Part shown: positions 20,787 to 28,653 of the stretch, in pieces | Layout of the letters: each line of letters opens with the position of its first letter | How positions within the stretch are numbered: position 1 is the stretch's first letter | Assembly: GCF_029910655.1 (NCBI RefSeq) | Contig: NZ_CP123897.1 | Coordinates: 3,771,547 to 3,835,546 of the forward strand | Reading direction: 5' to 3' | Length of the DNA: 64,000 bases | Source of the DNA: Methylomonas sp. UP202 | Lineage (GTDB): Bacteria > Pseudomonadota > Gammaproteobacteria > Methylococcales > Methylomonadaceae | Translations under genes and position numbers: made by a program | The notes under the pieces: model-generated | Told to the model about the DNA's origin: nothing | The model's database searches: none | Seen by the model: the letters and a program-made list of their open reading frames with translations, nothing else

Positions 20787-21985
20787 GGGCGGTCGTCCAG
20801 TTGATGTGTTCGTGGTTCGACTGGCTCACCACGAACGGTTTTGTTTACGTCGTCAGTTTGTGGTTCGACAGGCACATCACGAACAGTTTTGTTTGCGTCG
20901 GCAGTTTGTGGTTCGACAGGCTCACCACGAACGGTTTTGTTCACGTCGTCAGCTTGTGGTTCGACAGGCTCATCACGAACGGTTTTGTTTACGCCGTCAG
21001 TTTGTGGTTCGACAGGCTCACCACGAACCGCATTGTTCACTTCGTCAATTTCTTGTAAGGCGGCTCGCTTGACTTGCTCGAACATAAAATCCAGCGCTTT
21101 GTGGTCGGTGAATTTTTGCAGGATTTGCTGGCGGAACTCTTGTTCGCTCATTTTTTCCTTGGCGCAGACGAAAGCCCAGGGCAGGACGATGGCGTCCTTG
21201 ACCAGGTCGGCAACGTCGAACACCAAGGCGCCGCGCCGGGTTTTGCCGTGCATGACCGCGAAACCGTGCGGGATGCCCAGTACCCACAATGTCGTCGCGG
21301 CCAGGCCGTAGGCCAGGTAATTGCCGTGGTTAAGGAAACCGTTGGCACGGTCGGTGGCGTCGTGGTCGCGGCTGAAATCACCGTGTTGGGTGGCCTTGGC
21401 GGCGTAACGGTAGAGCTGTTTGGTCAATAGCGCTTCGCGTTGCAGCAGGTCGCCGGTTTTTTCTGCGCTGCCGAGCTTGCCGGCGTAATTGTCCAGCGCG
21501 GCAGCTATGGCGCTGTCGTCGGCGAAGATGTTTTCGGCTTGCAGTTCTCGGTCCTTGCTCCATACCTTGCGAATGTAATCGACGCGGGCTTGCTGAAAAG
21601 CTTTGGCGACCGTCAGTCGTTGCGCGTCGTCGAACCAGAATTTCAGCCAGCCCTGGATGTATTCGGTGGGGCGGTATTCGCTTTGCGGGGTGAGCCATTC
21701 GATTTCGCAGCCGCTAAACAAGGGCGTGCCTCCGCCGCCGCAAAATCCCACCAGCACGCCGGCGCTGGCCAGCATCCGCATCGCTGCCTGGGTAATCGAG
21801 GTGCCGGTGCCGAGCAGAATCACCGTGGTATTGGCGATGGGAATGTTCCAATACAGGTTTTCGTCCTTGGCTTCGGTCAGATACAGCACGCGGCCGTCCT
21901 TTTGCATCACCCGGCATTTTTCCAGGTAGTAGATGTTGGCGCGCTTGGAGTGGAGGATGGCTTTTAGGTCGGTGAGTTGTTCCAT
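20783..21985 (-). CDS. cas1: Cas1 (type I-F) with a repeat-derived C-terminal tail
   Basis: 400 residues; type I-F Cas1 proteins are usually near 320-330. Residues 1 to about 320 are a normal Cas1, from 'LKAILHSKRANIYYLEKCRV' to 'ALDFMFEQVKRAALQEI', including 'GGGGTPLFSG' and the 'HGNYLAYGLAATTLW' region. The last 80 residues or so are five 16-residue repeats of the type 'VNKTVRGEPVEPQTDD', encoded by five in-frame 48-bp copies of a dispersed palindromic repeat. Cas1 integrates spacers at the leader end. Whether the tail is tolerated, removed or harmful cannot be told from sequence, but the array shows long past activity. First gene of the cas operon; overlaps cas2-3 by 4 bases. Confidence 0.93.
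   Translation of the reverse strand: MEQLTDLKAILHSKRANIYYLEKCRVMQKDGRVLYLTEAKDENLYWNIPIANTTVILLGTGTSITQAAMRMLASAGVLVGFCGGGGTPLFSGCEIEWLTPQSEYRPTEYIQGWLKFWFDDAQRLTVAKAFQQARVDYIRKVWSKDRELQAENIFADDSAIAAALDNYAGKLGSAEKTGDLLQREALLTKQLYRYAAKATQHGDFSRDHDATDRANGFLNHGNYLAYGLAATTLWVLGIPHGFAVMHGKTRRGALVFDVADLVKDAIVLPWAFVCAKEKMSEQEFRQQILQKFTDHKALDFMFEQVKRAALQEIDEVNNAVRGEPVEPQTDGVNKTVRDEPVEPQADDVNKTVRGEPVEPQTADANKTVRDVPVEPQTDDVNKTVRGEPVEPRTHQLDDRP
20803..21045 (-). repeat. Five in-frame 48-bp repeats forming the Cas1 tail
   Basis: Five tandem units each contain an inverted core, GTTCGTGGTGAGCCTGTCGAA on the minus strand read as its parts GTTCG...TGAGC...GTCGAAC. The 48-bp period preserves the cas1 frame. 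The same kind of core is present at 22201-22262 and 56129-56193 outside genes, so this is a local expansion of a dispersed element. Confidence 0.85.
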
Positions 21986-22200
21986 AACCGTCGGATGATT
22001 GTTCCAAAACGGCCCGGATTATTGTCGCGTCGGCGCGCCAGCGTCAAGGCTAGATAAAGGAAGGGCGAACGGCCTGCCGCGCCGGAATATCAGCCATCAC
22101 GGCTAAAGCCGTTGCAAAGGGTCGAATTTGCGTCGGGGCATCGGAGCGGCGGGAATGCGTAGCTGTCGAGTGCCGCGCCTATTATAACGGCCCTTAGTTA

Positions 22201-22262
22201 CCGTTCGCCCTGTGCCTGTCGAAGGGCTCGCCAGCGGGTTTCGACGAGCTCGGCCCGAACGG
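22201..22262. repeat. Dispersed palindromic element between cas1 and BI-1 gene
   Basis: A 62-bp element bounded by CCGTTCG and CGAACGG with an internal 'CCTGTCGAAGGGCTCG' stretch. A relative lies at 56129-56193. The rest of the stretch between cas1 (21985) and the terminator at 22363 holds nothing I recognise; it should contain the cas operon promoter. Confidence 0.6.
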
Positions 22263-22362
22263 ACTACCCGTGGTCAATAGGGCCGAGTTTGCGTTTGACG
22301 ATACCGATTCGGAACGCCTTCCAGTGCTACTAAAGCTGTTTCAACGCCGCGAAATTTTCGCC

Positions 22363-22394
22363 AAAAAAAGCCCCACGAAGTCAGTGGGGCTTTT
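22363..22394 (-). terminator. Intrinsic terminator of the Bax-inhibitor-1 gene
   Basis: An 8-bp stem AGCCCCAC/GTGGGGCT with a short loop is followed, on the minus strand, by a run of seven T (plus-strand A-run at 22363-22369). It lies about 50 bases after the stop at 22444, a textbook intrinsic terminator. Confidence 0.85.
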
Positions 22395-22443
22395 GGGGGA
22401 CTGGGCGGACCGGAGCCGCCCTATTTTAGGTAGCAATCAGCGA

Positions 22444-23112
22444 TTAATCCTCGCCGCCGAACACGCCCAGCAATTGCAACAAGCTGGTAAACAAGTTGTA
22501 AATCGAAACGTACAAGGACACGGTGGCCAGAATATAATTGGTCTCGCCGCCGTGGATGATTTCACTGGTTTGGTACAGGATCATCGCAGACATCAACAGG
22601 ATGAACATCGCCGATACCGCCAAGGACAAGGCCGGAATCGAGAACAAGACCGCCGCCAGACCGGCCAGGAAGGCCACCATGATGCCAACCATTAAAAAAC
22701 CGGCGATGAAGCTGAAGTCCTTGCGGCTGGTCAGCGCGTAAGCCGACAAGCCCAAAAAGATTACGCCGGTGCCGCCCAGCGCGGTCAAGACCAATTGATG
22801 ACCGTTGCTGTAGGCCTGGATGTACATGTTTAAAATCGGTCCCAGCGTCATGCCCATGAAGCCGGTCAACGCGAACACGAATACCAAGCCCAGCGCGCTA
22901 TTGCTGAACCGGGTGGTCAGGAACAACAAGCCGAAATAGCCGACCATCGTCACGATCAGGCCGGGGTGCGGCAGATTCAGCATCATGGCCAACGCGGCGG
23001 TGCCGGCGCTGAACAATAAGGTCATCGACAACAACAAATAGGTATTCTTCAAAACTTTATTGGTCGTCAGAATGCGGGATTCCGAACGAACGGTTGCAGT
23101 GTTTAAACGCAT
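22444..23112 (-). CDS. Bax inhibitor-1 (YccA/YbhL) family membrane protein
   Basis: 222 residues with about seven hydrophobic segments, which fits the family's fold. The run 'TLGPILNMYIQ' and the C-terminal 'YVSIYNLFTSLLQLLGVFGGED' are typical of bacterial BI-1/YccA proteins. YccA of E. coli interacts with the FtsH protease; other members act as pH-sensitive calcium leak channels. Which role applies here is unknown. AGAGGA lies upstream of the ATG. Transcribed divergently from the truncated haemoglobin operon and followed by a clear intrinsic terminator. Confidence 0.9.
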   Translation of the reverse strand: MRLNTATVRSESRILTTNKVLKNTYLLLSMTLLFSAGTAALAMMLNLPHPGLIVTMVGYFGLLFLTTRFSNSALGLVFVFALTGFMGMTLGPILNMYIQAYSNGHQLVLTALGGTGVIFLGLSAYALTSRKDFSFIAGFLMVGIMVAFLAGLAAVLFSIPALSLAVSAMFILLMSAMILYQTSEIIHGGETNYILATVSLYVSIYNLFTSLLQLLGVFGGED

Positions 23113-23238
23113 GATTGGTTATCCTCTTGAGTTGAACAAGTGTCGCTGTGACCGTTTAATCGCGCCGGAGTTTCCCGGCATCGGCAGCGCCGTCTGCTAG
23201 TATACCTAAACAATTTGCAAACTAGAGGCTAAAAGGTG

Positions 23239-23625
23239 ATGACAAGCACCACCCCCTACGAACTGGCCGGCGGCGAAGCGGCGCTGCGCAGTCTGGTCGA
23301 CCGTTTTTATTTCTACATGGACATTCTGCCCGAAGCCCAAGGCATACGGGCGATGCACGCCGACAATCTGGCGTCGGCCAAGGACAAATTGTTCAAGTTT
23401 TTCTCGGGCTGGCTGGGCGGCCCGGATCTTTTCATGCAGGAGTTCGGTCATCCGATGCTCAGAGCCAGGCATCTGCCGTTTCGAATCGGCGAGTCCGAGC
23501 GCGACCAGTGGATGCTGTGCATGAACAAGGCGCTGGACGAAATCGCGATGGACCCCAGACTCCGGGACAATATCCGCGCGGCCTTGCAAAATCTGGCCAC
23601 GCACATGATCAATCAGGACACCTAG
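23239..23625 (+). CDS. Group II truncated haemoglobin
   Basis: 128 residues from the ATG at 23239 (a GTG directly before it is also open). The sequence from 'GGEAALRSLVDRFYFYM' through 'FFSGWLGGP' to 'FGHPMLRARHLPFRI' matches group II truncated globins. The proximal His is in 'RARHLPF' and the Trp typical of the group in 'DQWMLC'. These small haem proteins bind oxygen and are linked to oxygen handling, peroxidase activity or nitrosative stress. First gene of a compact operon: lapD starts 11 bases after its stop. Confidence 0.9.
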   Translation: MTSTTPYELAGGEAALRSLVDRFYFYMDILPEAQGIRAMHADNLASAKDKLFKFFSGWLGGPDLFMQEFGHPMLRARHLPFRIGESERDQWMLCMNKALDEIAMDPRLRDNIRAALQNLATHMINQDT

Positions 23626-23636
23626 GAAACCCTCCC

Positions 23637-25538
23637 ATGTCTTTATCCAAACAATTGTTAATCCTGATCTCGGCGCTGTTTTTGATGATATTCAGCGTCA
23701 ACTTCGCGCTGAGCGTCGGCAACATCAAGGATTATCTGGAAGGCGAGTCGAAAAGCCATGCCCAGGATACCGCGACCTCGCTGGGCTTGTCGCTGAGCCC
23801 GTACATGACCAACCCGGACGATCAAGTCATCCAATCGATGGCCAGCGCGATTTTCGACATGGGCTATTACAAGGAGATTCGCATCGTGGACGCCGAAAAC
23901 CGCGAACTGGTCGAACTGATCAGCGAAAAGCGCGTGGAGGGCGTGCCCGATTGGTTCATCGACCGGCTGCCGATGACCTCCGCCACCGCCGAAGCCGAGA
24001 TCAGTACCGGCTGGAATCTGGCCGGCGTCGTCTACGTGACCGTCAATCCCGGCTTTGCCTATCTGAAACTGTACGAGCAAGCCAAATCGGCATTTTACTA
24101 TTCGTTGGCCGCATTCCTGGTGTCGATCAGTCTGCTGGTGTTTGTGTTGCGGATGACGCTGGCACCGTTGAACAAGATCGACTGGCTGGCGCGCCGTATC
24201 AGCGAAGGCCACTACGAGACGATACACGCGCTGCCTTGGACCCGCGAGGTCCGCAATGTCGCCGCGTCGATGAATACGATGTCGCAAAAAATCAAAACCG
24301 CGATCGCCTCGCTGCAAACCAAGCTGGATCGGATGGGCGCCAGCCTGTTGCGCGACGATTTGACCGGTTTGTACAAAAAGTCGGTGTTCGAAACCGACTT
24401 GAAACCGCTGTTCGCCGAGCACGGCGACGCCCACGTCGCCTTGATCCGCCTGGACAGTCTGTCCGAATTGGTCAAGGAACACGACAGCGCGGCCATCGAC
24501 GATCTGCTGAGCCGCTTCGCCAAACTGCTGCAACACACCGCGGATAGCGCGGCCCATCCGGTCAAGCCTTACCGGTTCTACGGCGCCGAATTCGCGCTAT
24601 TGATCGAAACCGCCGACCAAGGCTTCGTCGAAGATTTGTTAAGAAGCTTGGCCGTCGATATCGCGCAATTGGGGGAACAGTACCGTAAACCCGACTTGGT
24701 CCACATCGGCGTCGCTCGCCTGAACCCGGTCGGCAGCGCCGAATCGCTGTTGGAAGCCGCCCACGAAGCCCACGAACAAGCTCAGCTGATCGGCGCCAAC
24801 AGTTATTTCATTCGGGCCGGCGACAATATCGCCCGCGACATCACGGCCTGGAAGAGCTTGGTGTTCGATTGCGTGGACCGCTGCGACTATTCGGTGTGGT
24901 ATATCGGCCAGACCGCCGCGTTCGCCACCGGCGCGCTGTTGATGGAAGAAGCCTTTATCCAAGTCCACGACCGTCACGGCGAACTGGTCGCGATCGGCCC
25001 GTTCATTTCGATTGCCGAGAAGTTCGCCAAAATTGTCGACTTGGATCGCGGCATCATCGAACAAGTCGTACACCACATCCGCGACGGCCACCTTGCCCAT
25101 AGCATCGCCGTCAACCTGTCGACCCGCACCGTCAGAAACGGCGAATTTCGCCGTTGGCTGGAAATTTTGTTAAAGCAAACCCCGATCGCCGCCAAGCAAC
25201 TGGTCTTTAGCCTGTCGGCTTACGCGGTCGCCAAGGATGTCGAAGCCTACCGGGATTTTATCGCCGACGTGCATAGCCTGGGCGGCCGGGTCATGATCAA
25301 ACGCTTCGAAACCCAATCGCTATCGGCCGAGACCGTCAAACGTCTGCGGCCGGACTTCATCCGTTTGGCCCGCGACCTCGGCAACGGCGTCAGCGACTCG
25401 GCGCAAAAACACGTATTCGTACAGACCGTTCAGGACATCGCGGCGCTAATGGACATTGCCGTTCTCGCCGAAAACGTTCAATCGGAAGCCGATTACCAAA
25501 CCTTGAAGGCGATGGGTCTCGCCGGTGCCAGCCGTTAA
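23637..25538 (+). CDS. lapD: LapD-like c-di-GMP receptor with degenerate GGDEF and EAL domains
   Basis: 633 residues from the ATG at 23637; the frame is open further upstream into the globin gene but without support. An N-terminal membrane helix, a periplasmic segment (LapD/MoxY type, about residues 30-150), a second membrane helix near 160-180 and a HAMP-like segment are followed by a GGDEF domain with 'GAEF' in place of GGDEF. The C-terminal EAL domain lacks the EAL motif ('MEEAFIQVHD') and has 'KRFETQS' instead of DDFGTG. Both domains are therefore predicted to be catalytically inactive, as in Pseudomonas LapD, which binds c-di-GMP and sequesters the protease LapG. The lapG gene follows and overlaps. 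Confidence 0.9.
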   Translation: MSLSKQLLILISALFLMIFSVNFALSVGNIKDYLEGESKSHAQDTATSLGLSLSPYMTNPDDQVIQSMASAIFDMGYYKEIRIVDAENRELVELISEKRVEGVPDWFIDRLPMTSATAEAEISTGWNLAGVVYVTVNPGFAYLKLYEQAKSAFYYSLAAFLVSISLLVFVLRMTLAPLNKIDWLARRISEGHYETIHALPWTREVRNVAASMNTMSQKIKTAIASLQTKLDRMGASLLRDDLTGLYKKSVFETDLKPLFAEHGDAHVALIRLDSLSELVKEHDSAAIDDLLSRFAKLLQHTADSAAHPVKPYRFYGAEFALLIETADQGFVEDLLRSLAVDIAQLGEQYRKPDLVHIGVARLNPVGSAESLLEAAHEAHEQAQLIGANSYFIRAGDNIARDITAWKSLVFDCVDRCDYSVWYIGQTAAFATGALLMEEAFIQVHDRHGELVAIGPFISIAEKFAKIVDLDRGIIEQVVHHIRDGHLAHSIAVNLSTRTVRNGEFRRWLEILLKQTPIAAKQLVFSLSAYAVAKDVEAYRDFIADVHSLGGRVMIKRFETQSLSAETVKRLRPDFIRLARDLGNGVSDSAQKHVFVQTVQDIAALMDIAVLAENVQSEADYQTLKAMGLAGASR

Positions 25539-26196
25539 TAGCCGAGCGCCGCGCGGTCTGATCGGCGCGGTATTCGCCGCTTTTTGGCTGGCGTGTCTGG
25601 CCTTGGCCCAGGATTTCGGCCTCGATCCGGAAATGCTGGCGGCGGTCGAAAAAAAATACGGCGCCCCGGCCAAGCAGCGGCTGCTGGATTGGCAGCAATT
25701 GATATTGTCGGGCCGCGACCTACCCGAGGACGAAAAATTGCGCAGGGTTAACGACTTCTTCAATCAAACCGTCGAATTCGTCGACGACATCGCGCTGTGG
25801 CACAAAGCTGATTACTGGGCCACGCCGACCGAGTTTTTGGTCAAGGGCGCCGGCGATTGCGAGGATTACTCGATCGCCAAATATTTCACGCTGGTGGAAA
25901 TGGGCGTCAGCGACAGCAAATTAAGAATCACCTACGTCAAGGCACTGGAGTTGAATCAAGCGCACATGGTACTCACCTATTTCGAATCGCCGCGCGCGGA
26001 GCCGCTGGTCTTGGACAACTTGAAAACCGCCATCCTGCCGGCCAGCAAGCGCCGCGATCTGCAACCGGTCTACAGTTTTAACGGTACCGGCTTGTGGCTG
26101 GCTAAAAGCAAGGGCTCCGGCCAGCGCGTCGGCGGCTCGGACCGGATCAGCCTGTGGACCGAGTTGAAGGACCGCATGATGGAGCCGCCGCTGTGA
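25525..26196 (+). CDS. lapG: LapG-type periplasmic cysteine protease
   Basis: 223 residues. The GTG start at 25525 overlaps the end of lapD by 14 bases, which suggests coupling. After a signal anchor ('VFAAFWLACLALAQ') comes the transglutaminase-like fold with Cys112 (GDCEDY), His147 (NQAHMVL) and Asp164 (VLDNL), the triad of LapG. In Pseudomonas LapG cleaves the N-terminus of the adhesin LapA and releases biofilms unless held by c-di-GMP-bound LapD. The adhesin target is not in this window. Confidence 0.92.
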   Translation: MPAVNSRAPRGLIGAVFAAFWLACLALAQDFGLDPEMLAAVEKKYGAPAKQRLLDWQQLILSGRDLPEDEKLRRVNDFFNQTVEFVDDIALWHKADYWATPTEFLVKGAGDCEDYSIAKYFTLVEMGVSDSKLRITYVKALELNQAHMVLTYFESPRAEPLVLDNLKTAILPASKRRDLQPVYSFNGTGLWLAKSKGSGQRVGGSDRISLWTELKDRMMEPPL

Positions 26197-26912
26197 CCGC
26201 CACCGCCGAATTTCATCTGCGCCGCAGCAGCCGGGCCAAACGCACTCGCATTGTCGTCAAGCCGGGCCGGGTCGAAGTGGTCGCTCCGCCCAAGGTTCCC
26301 GAACGGCAAATCCAAGCCTTCGTCGCCGCGCAACAGGATTGGATCCGCGCGGCGCTGCGACGGGTCGCCGAAAAAGCCCGGCCGACGCCGGCTTGGGCAC
26401 CGGCGCTATATACTGACGGCGCGGCGGTCCCGTATTTGGGCGAGCGGATTCCGCTGCGGATCGAAACCGCCGCCCGCAAAACGGTTGGCGTCGAGCTACG
26501 CGACGGTAGCGGCTTTCACGTACGCATGCCGGCCGGCGAGACCGGCGACGAATCCGAACGCATCCGACTGGCGCTCGGCGACTGGATGAAACGCCAAGCC
26601 CGTATCCAAGCCCTGCATTGGATAGAACGCCACGCCCCTCGTCACGGCTTGATGCCGCGCGCCGTCCGCATCAAAACCCAAAAAAGCCGTTGGGGCAGTT
26701 GCGGACCGAAGAACGACATCAATTTGAACTGGCTGTTGATGCTGGCACCGCCCGCCGCGCTGGAGTACGTCGTGGTCCACGAACTGTGCCATATCCGCCA
26801 TAAAAATCATTCGGCCGATTTCTGGCAATTGGTCGAAGCGCATTTGCCGAACTACCGGGAGCAACGGCTTTGGCTGAAGCAACACGGCGCCGCGATCATG
26901 CAAGGTTTGTAG
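26193..26912 (+). CDS. YgjP-like (DUF45) zinc metallopeptidase domain protein
   Basis: 239 residues from the GTG at 26193, which overlaps the lapG stop as GTGA; a more upstream start in the same frame would lie inside lapG. Zinc-site motif 'VVHELCHIRHKNHSADFW' gives HExxH with a further His downstream, the hallmark of the YgjP/WLM-like group. 'KSRWGSCGPKNDINLNWLL' just before it is also typical. Substrates of this family are poorly known. It sits third in the chain globin-lapD-lapG-ygjP with a one-base gap to the next gene, so it is surely co-transcribed. Confidence 0.87.
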   Translation: MTATAEFHLRRSSRAKRTRIVVKPGRVEVVAPPKVPERQIQAFVAAQQDWIRAALRRVAEKARPTPAWAPALYTDGAAVPYLGERIPLRIETAARKTVGVELRDGSGFHVRMPAGETGDESERIRLALGDWMKRQARIQALHWIERHAPRHGLMPRAVRIKTQKSRWGSCGPKNDINLNWLLMLAPPAALEYVVVHELCHIRHKNHSADFWQLVEAHLPNYREQRLWLKQHGAAIMQGL

Positions 26913-26913
26913 C

Positions 26914-27390
26914 ATGCGAAATTCGGTTTTTTACTTGTTCGCGGCCGTGTTGATCTTCGGCGGCCAATTTTTGGTCAGCCAGGATTTGGTGACCGGCAAA
27001 CCGCCGGCGATCGAACAACGCACGTTGCAAAACCGCGATGCGCTGGCCGGGGTCGCTCAAGGCCCGGCGCTGATTTATTTCTGGGCCGGTTGGTGCGGCG
27101 TCTGTCGCGGGATTCAGACTCAAGTGGATAAGGTGTTGCGCGATTATCCCGGCCTGACCGTGGCCGAGCGCTCCGGCGATGCCGCCGAGGTGGCTCGCTA
27201 TCTCAACGAACGCGGCCTGGATTGGCCGGTGGTCAACGACCCCGACGGCGAGTTGGGGTTGCGCTACGGATTGCGCGGAGTGCCGGCGCTATTTTTTCTA
27301 AACCGTACCGGCCAAATTGTGTTTACCACGGTGGGTTATACCAGCGAATGGGGCTTGCGCGCCCGTTTATGGCTGGCCGGACTGATCTAG
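26914..27390 (+). CDS. Thioredoxin-like membrane-anchored protein disulfide oxidoreductase
   Basis: 158 residues. A single N-terminal hydrophobic segment ('VFYLFAAVLIFGGQFLV') works as a signal anchor. The active site 'WAGWCGVCRG' has the CxxC of thioredoxin-fold oxidoreductases, and the cis-Pro segment is 'GVPALFFLN'. The length and topology match ScsD/TlpA-like periplasmic proteins that reduce or form disulfides. It begins one base after the metallopeptidase stop codon and is the last gene of the operon, convergent with the PilZ gene. Confidence 0.87.
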   Translation: MRNSVFYLFAAVLIFGGQFLVSQDLVTGKPPAIEQRTLQNRDALAGVAQGPALIYFWAGWCGVCRGIQTQVDKVLRDYPGLTVAERSGDAAEVARYLNERGLDWPVVNDPDGELGLRYGLRGVPALFFLNRTGQIVFTTVGYTSEWGLRARLWLAGLI

Positions 27391-27396
27391 CGCGAT

Positions 27397-27771
27397 TCAG
27401 GAAAAGTCGCCGAGCGCCGCCAAATCGCGCTCCAGCAATTCGCTATCGCCGAGATTCAATTCGACCAAGCGGCGCAAATAGGAAATGCTTTCGATGTCGA
27501 TGTGCTCGCATTTGAAACCCACTTGCCCGTCTTCGGCATGGGTGGCGCTGACGGCCATCTTGATCGCCGCGTCGTCGGACAATTCGAAACTCAAGGTATA
27601 GTCCCCCCCCAGACCGGCGGTCCAGGCTTGATCGAAGCGCAACAGACATCCGCGCAGGCTCAAATCGGCAATCTTGCAAGCCAGCGGACCGTCCGGACCG
27701 GTCAACACCGCGCCGGCATGGTAAAAAATCCGTTGAAACCGGCGTTTGTCTTCGCTTTTTTCGAATGCCAT
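27397..27771 (-). CDS. PilZ domain protein, c-di-GMP binding
   Basis: 124 residues, almost entirely one PilZ domain. The c-di-GMP binding motifs are present: 'RRFQR' near residue 10 (RxxxR) and 'DLSLRG' near 37 (D/N-x-S-x-x-G). Such single-domain proteins act as c-di-GMP adaptors. It is downstream of the FHA gene on the same strand (4 bases between them), so the two form an operon. Proximity to lapD/lapG fits local c-di-GMP control of adhesion, but a physical link is an inference. Confidence 0.92.
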   Translation of the reverse strand: MAFEKSEDKRRFQRIFYHAGAVLTGPDGPLACKIADLSLRGCLLRFDQAWTAGLGGDYTLSFELSDDAAIKMAVSATHAEDGQVGFKCEHIDIESISYLRRLVELNLGDSELLERDLAALGDFS

Positions 27772-27775
27772 GGCG

Positions 27776-28417
27776 CTATTCCGGGAAAAATTTCATTTCG
27801 ACATTGTCGACGACAATCACATCGCCGGCGTTTAATCTGACGATCCGGTCGCCCAGCGGCTCCCGGTTGACGGCCAAGCCGTCGTGACCCTGCAGCGCCG
27901 ACACGAAATAACCGTCCTTGCGACGGGCGATGACCACCACGCCGGCGCCGTCGTGGCCTATCCGGGTCATGGCTTTTCTAAGCCGCAACACCCGACCGAT
28001 ATGAATACCGTTCATCACCTGCAAATTCGCTTCGGTACTTTTAGCGGCCTCGTCCAAGCGGCGATTCAAGGCTTCCACGCCCGCGTCCGGATTGGCGACC
28101 GGCGCCGTGAACACCGCTTCCTGAAACCGGCCGGTGGTCTGATAAAGAATGTAATGCTTGCCGATGTTGACGATATCGTTATTGCGCAAATTCCATTCCT
28201 TGGCGCGCTGATTGTTGACGACCAGCGGAAACTCCTCGTTCAACTGCTTGATCACGCAGTCGTCGCCCTTGACCACCGCCACCGCATGGGCCGGCGCGAC
28301 CGCCAGACTGTCGACGACCACGTCGTTGGTATCGTCGCGGCCGATATGCACGATGCCGGAATCGAATACGCCCGCCTGGATCGCCTTGTCTTTAAAATAA
28401 ACGGTAAATTTCGCCAT
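27776..28417 (-). CDS. Protein with two FHA domains
   Basis: 213 residues. The N-terminal FHA domain has 'HIGRDDTNDVVVDS' and 'NNQRAKEWNLRNNDIVNIG', and a second, more divergent FHA unit begins around residue 130 ('NGIHIGRVLRLRKAMTRIGHD'). FHA domains bind phosphothreonine peptides, so this is probably an adaptor for Ser/Thr-kinase or type VI secretion type signalling; no kinase is in the window. It lies 4 bases upstream of the PilZ gene and is divergent from pta. Confidence 0.87.
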   Translation of the reverse strand: MAKFTVYFKDKAIQAGVFDSGIVHIGRDDTNDVVVDSLAVAPAHAVAVVKGDDCVIKQLNEEFPLVVNNQRAKEWNLRNNDIVNIGKHYILYQTTGRFQEAVFTAPVANPDAGVEALNRRLDEAAKSTEANLQVMNGIHIGRVLRLRKAMTRIGHDGAGVVVIARRKDGYFVSALQGHDGLAVNREPLGDRIVRLNAGDVIVVDNVEMKFFPE

Positions 28418-28653
28418 CGTCGATAGTCAATTAGTCCCTGCGCCGGTTACCTAGTATAGCCACTATCACTTCCGTTGCAGAGCAAACCGGAATTTGAAAG
28501 CGATCCGGCCCGTTATTGGAAAAAGAGATGTTTTACAACAAAATGACTCGGGATGTTTCCCGATTCCGCGACGGCACGAATAATCGCCTTTCGGTCCGCC
28601 GTCGCGTTCTGCGCTAAACTTGCCCTATCACCCAGTCAACCGCGACGACCGCC

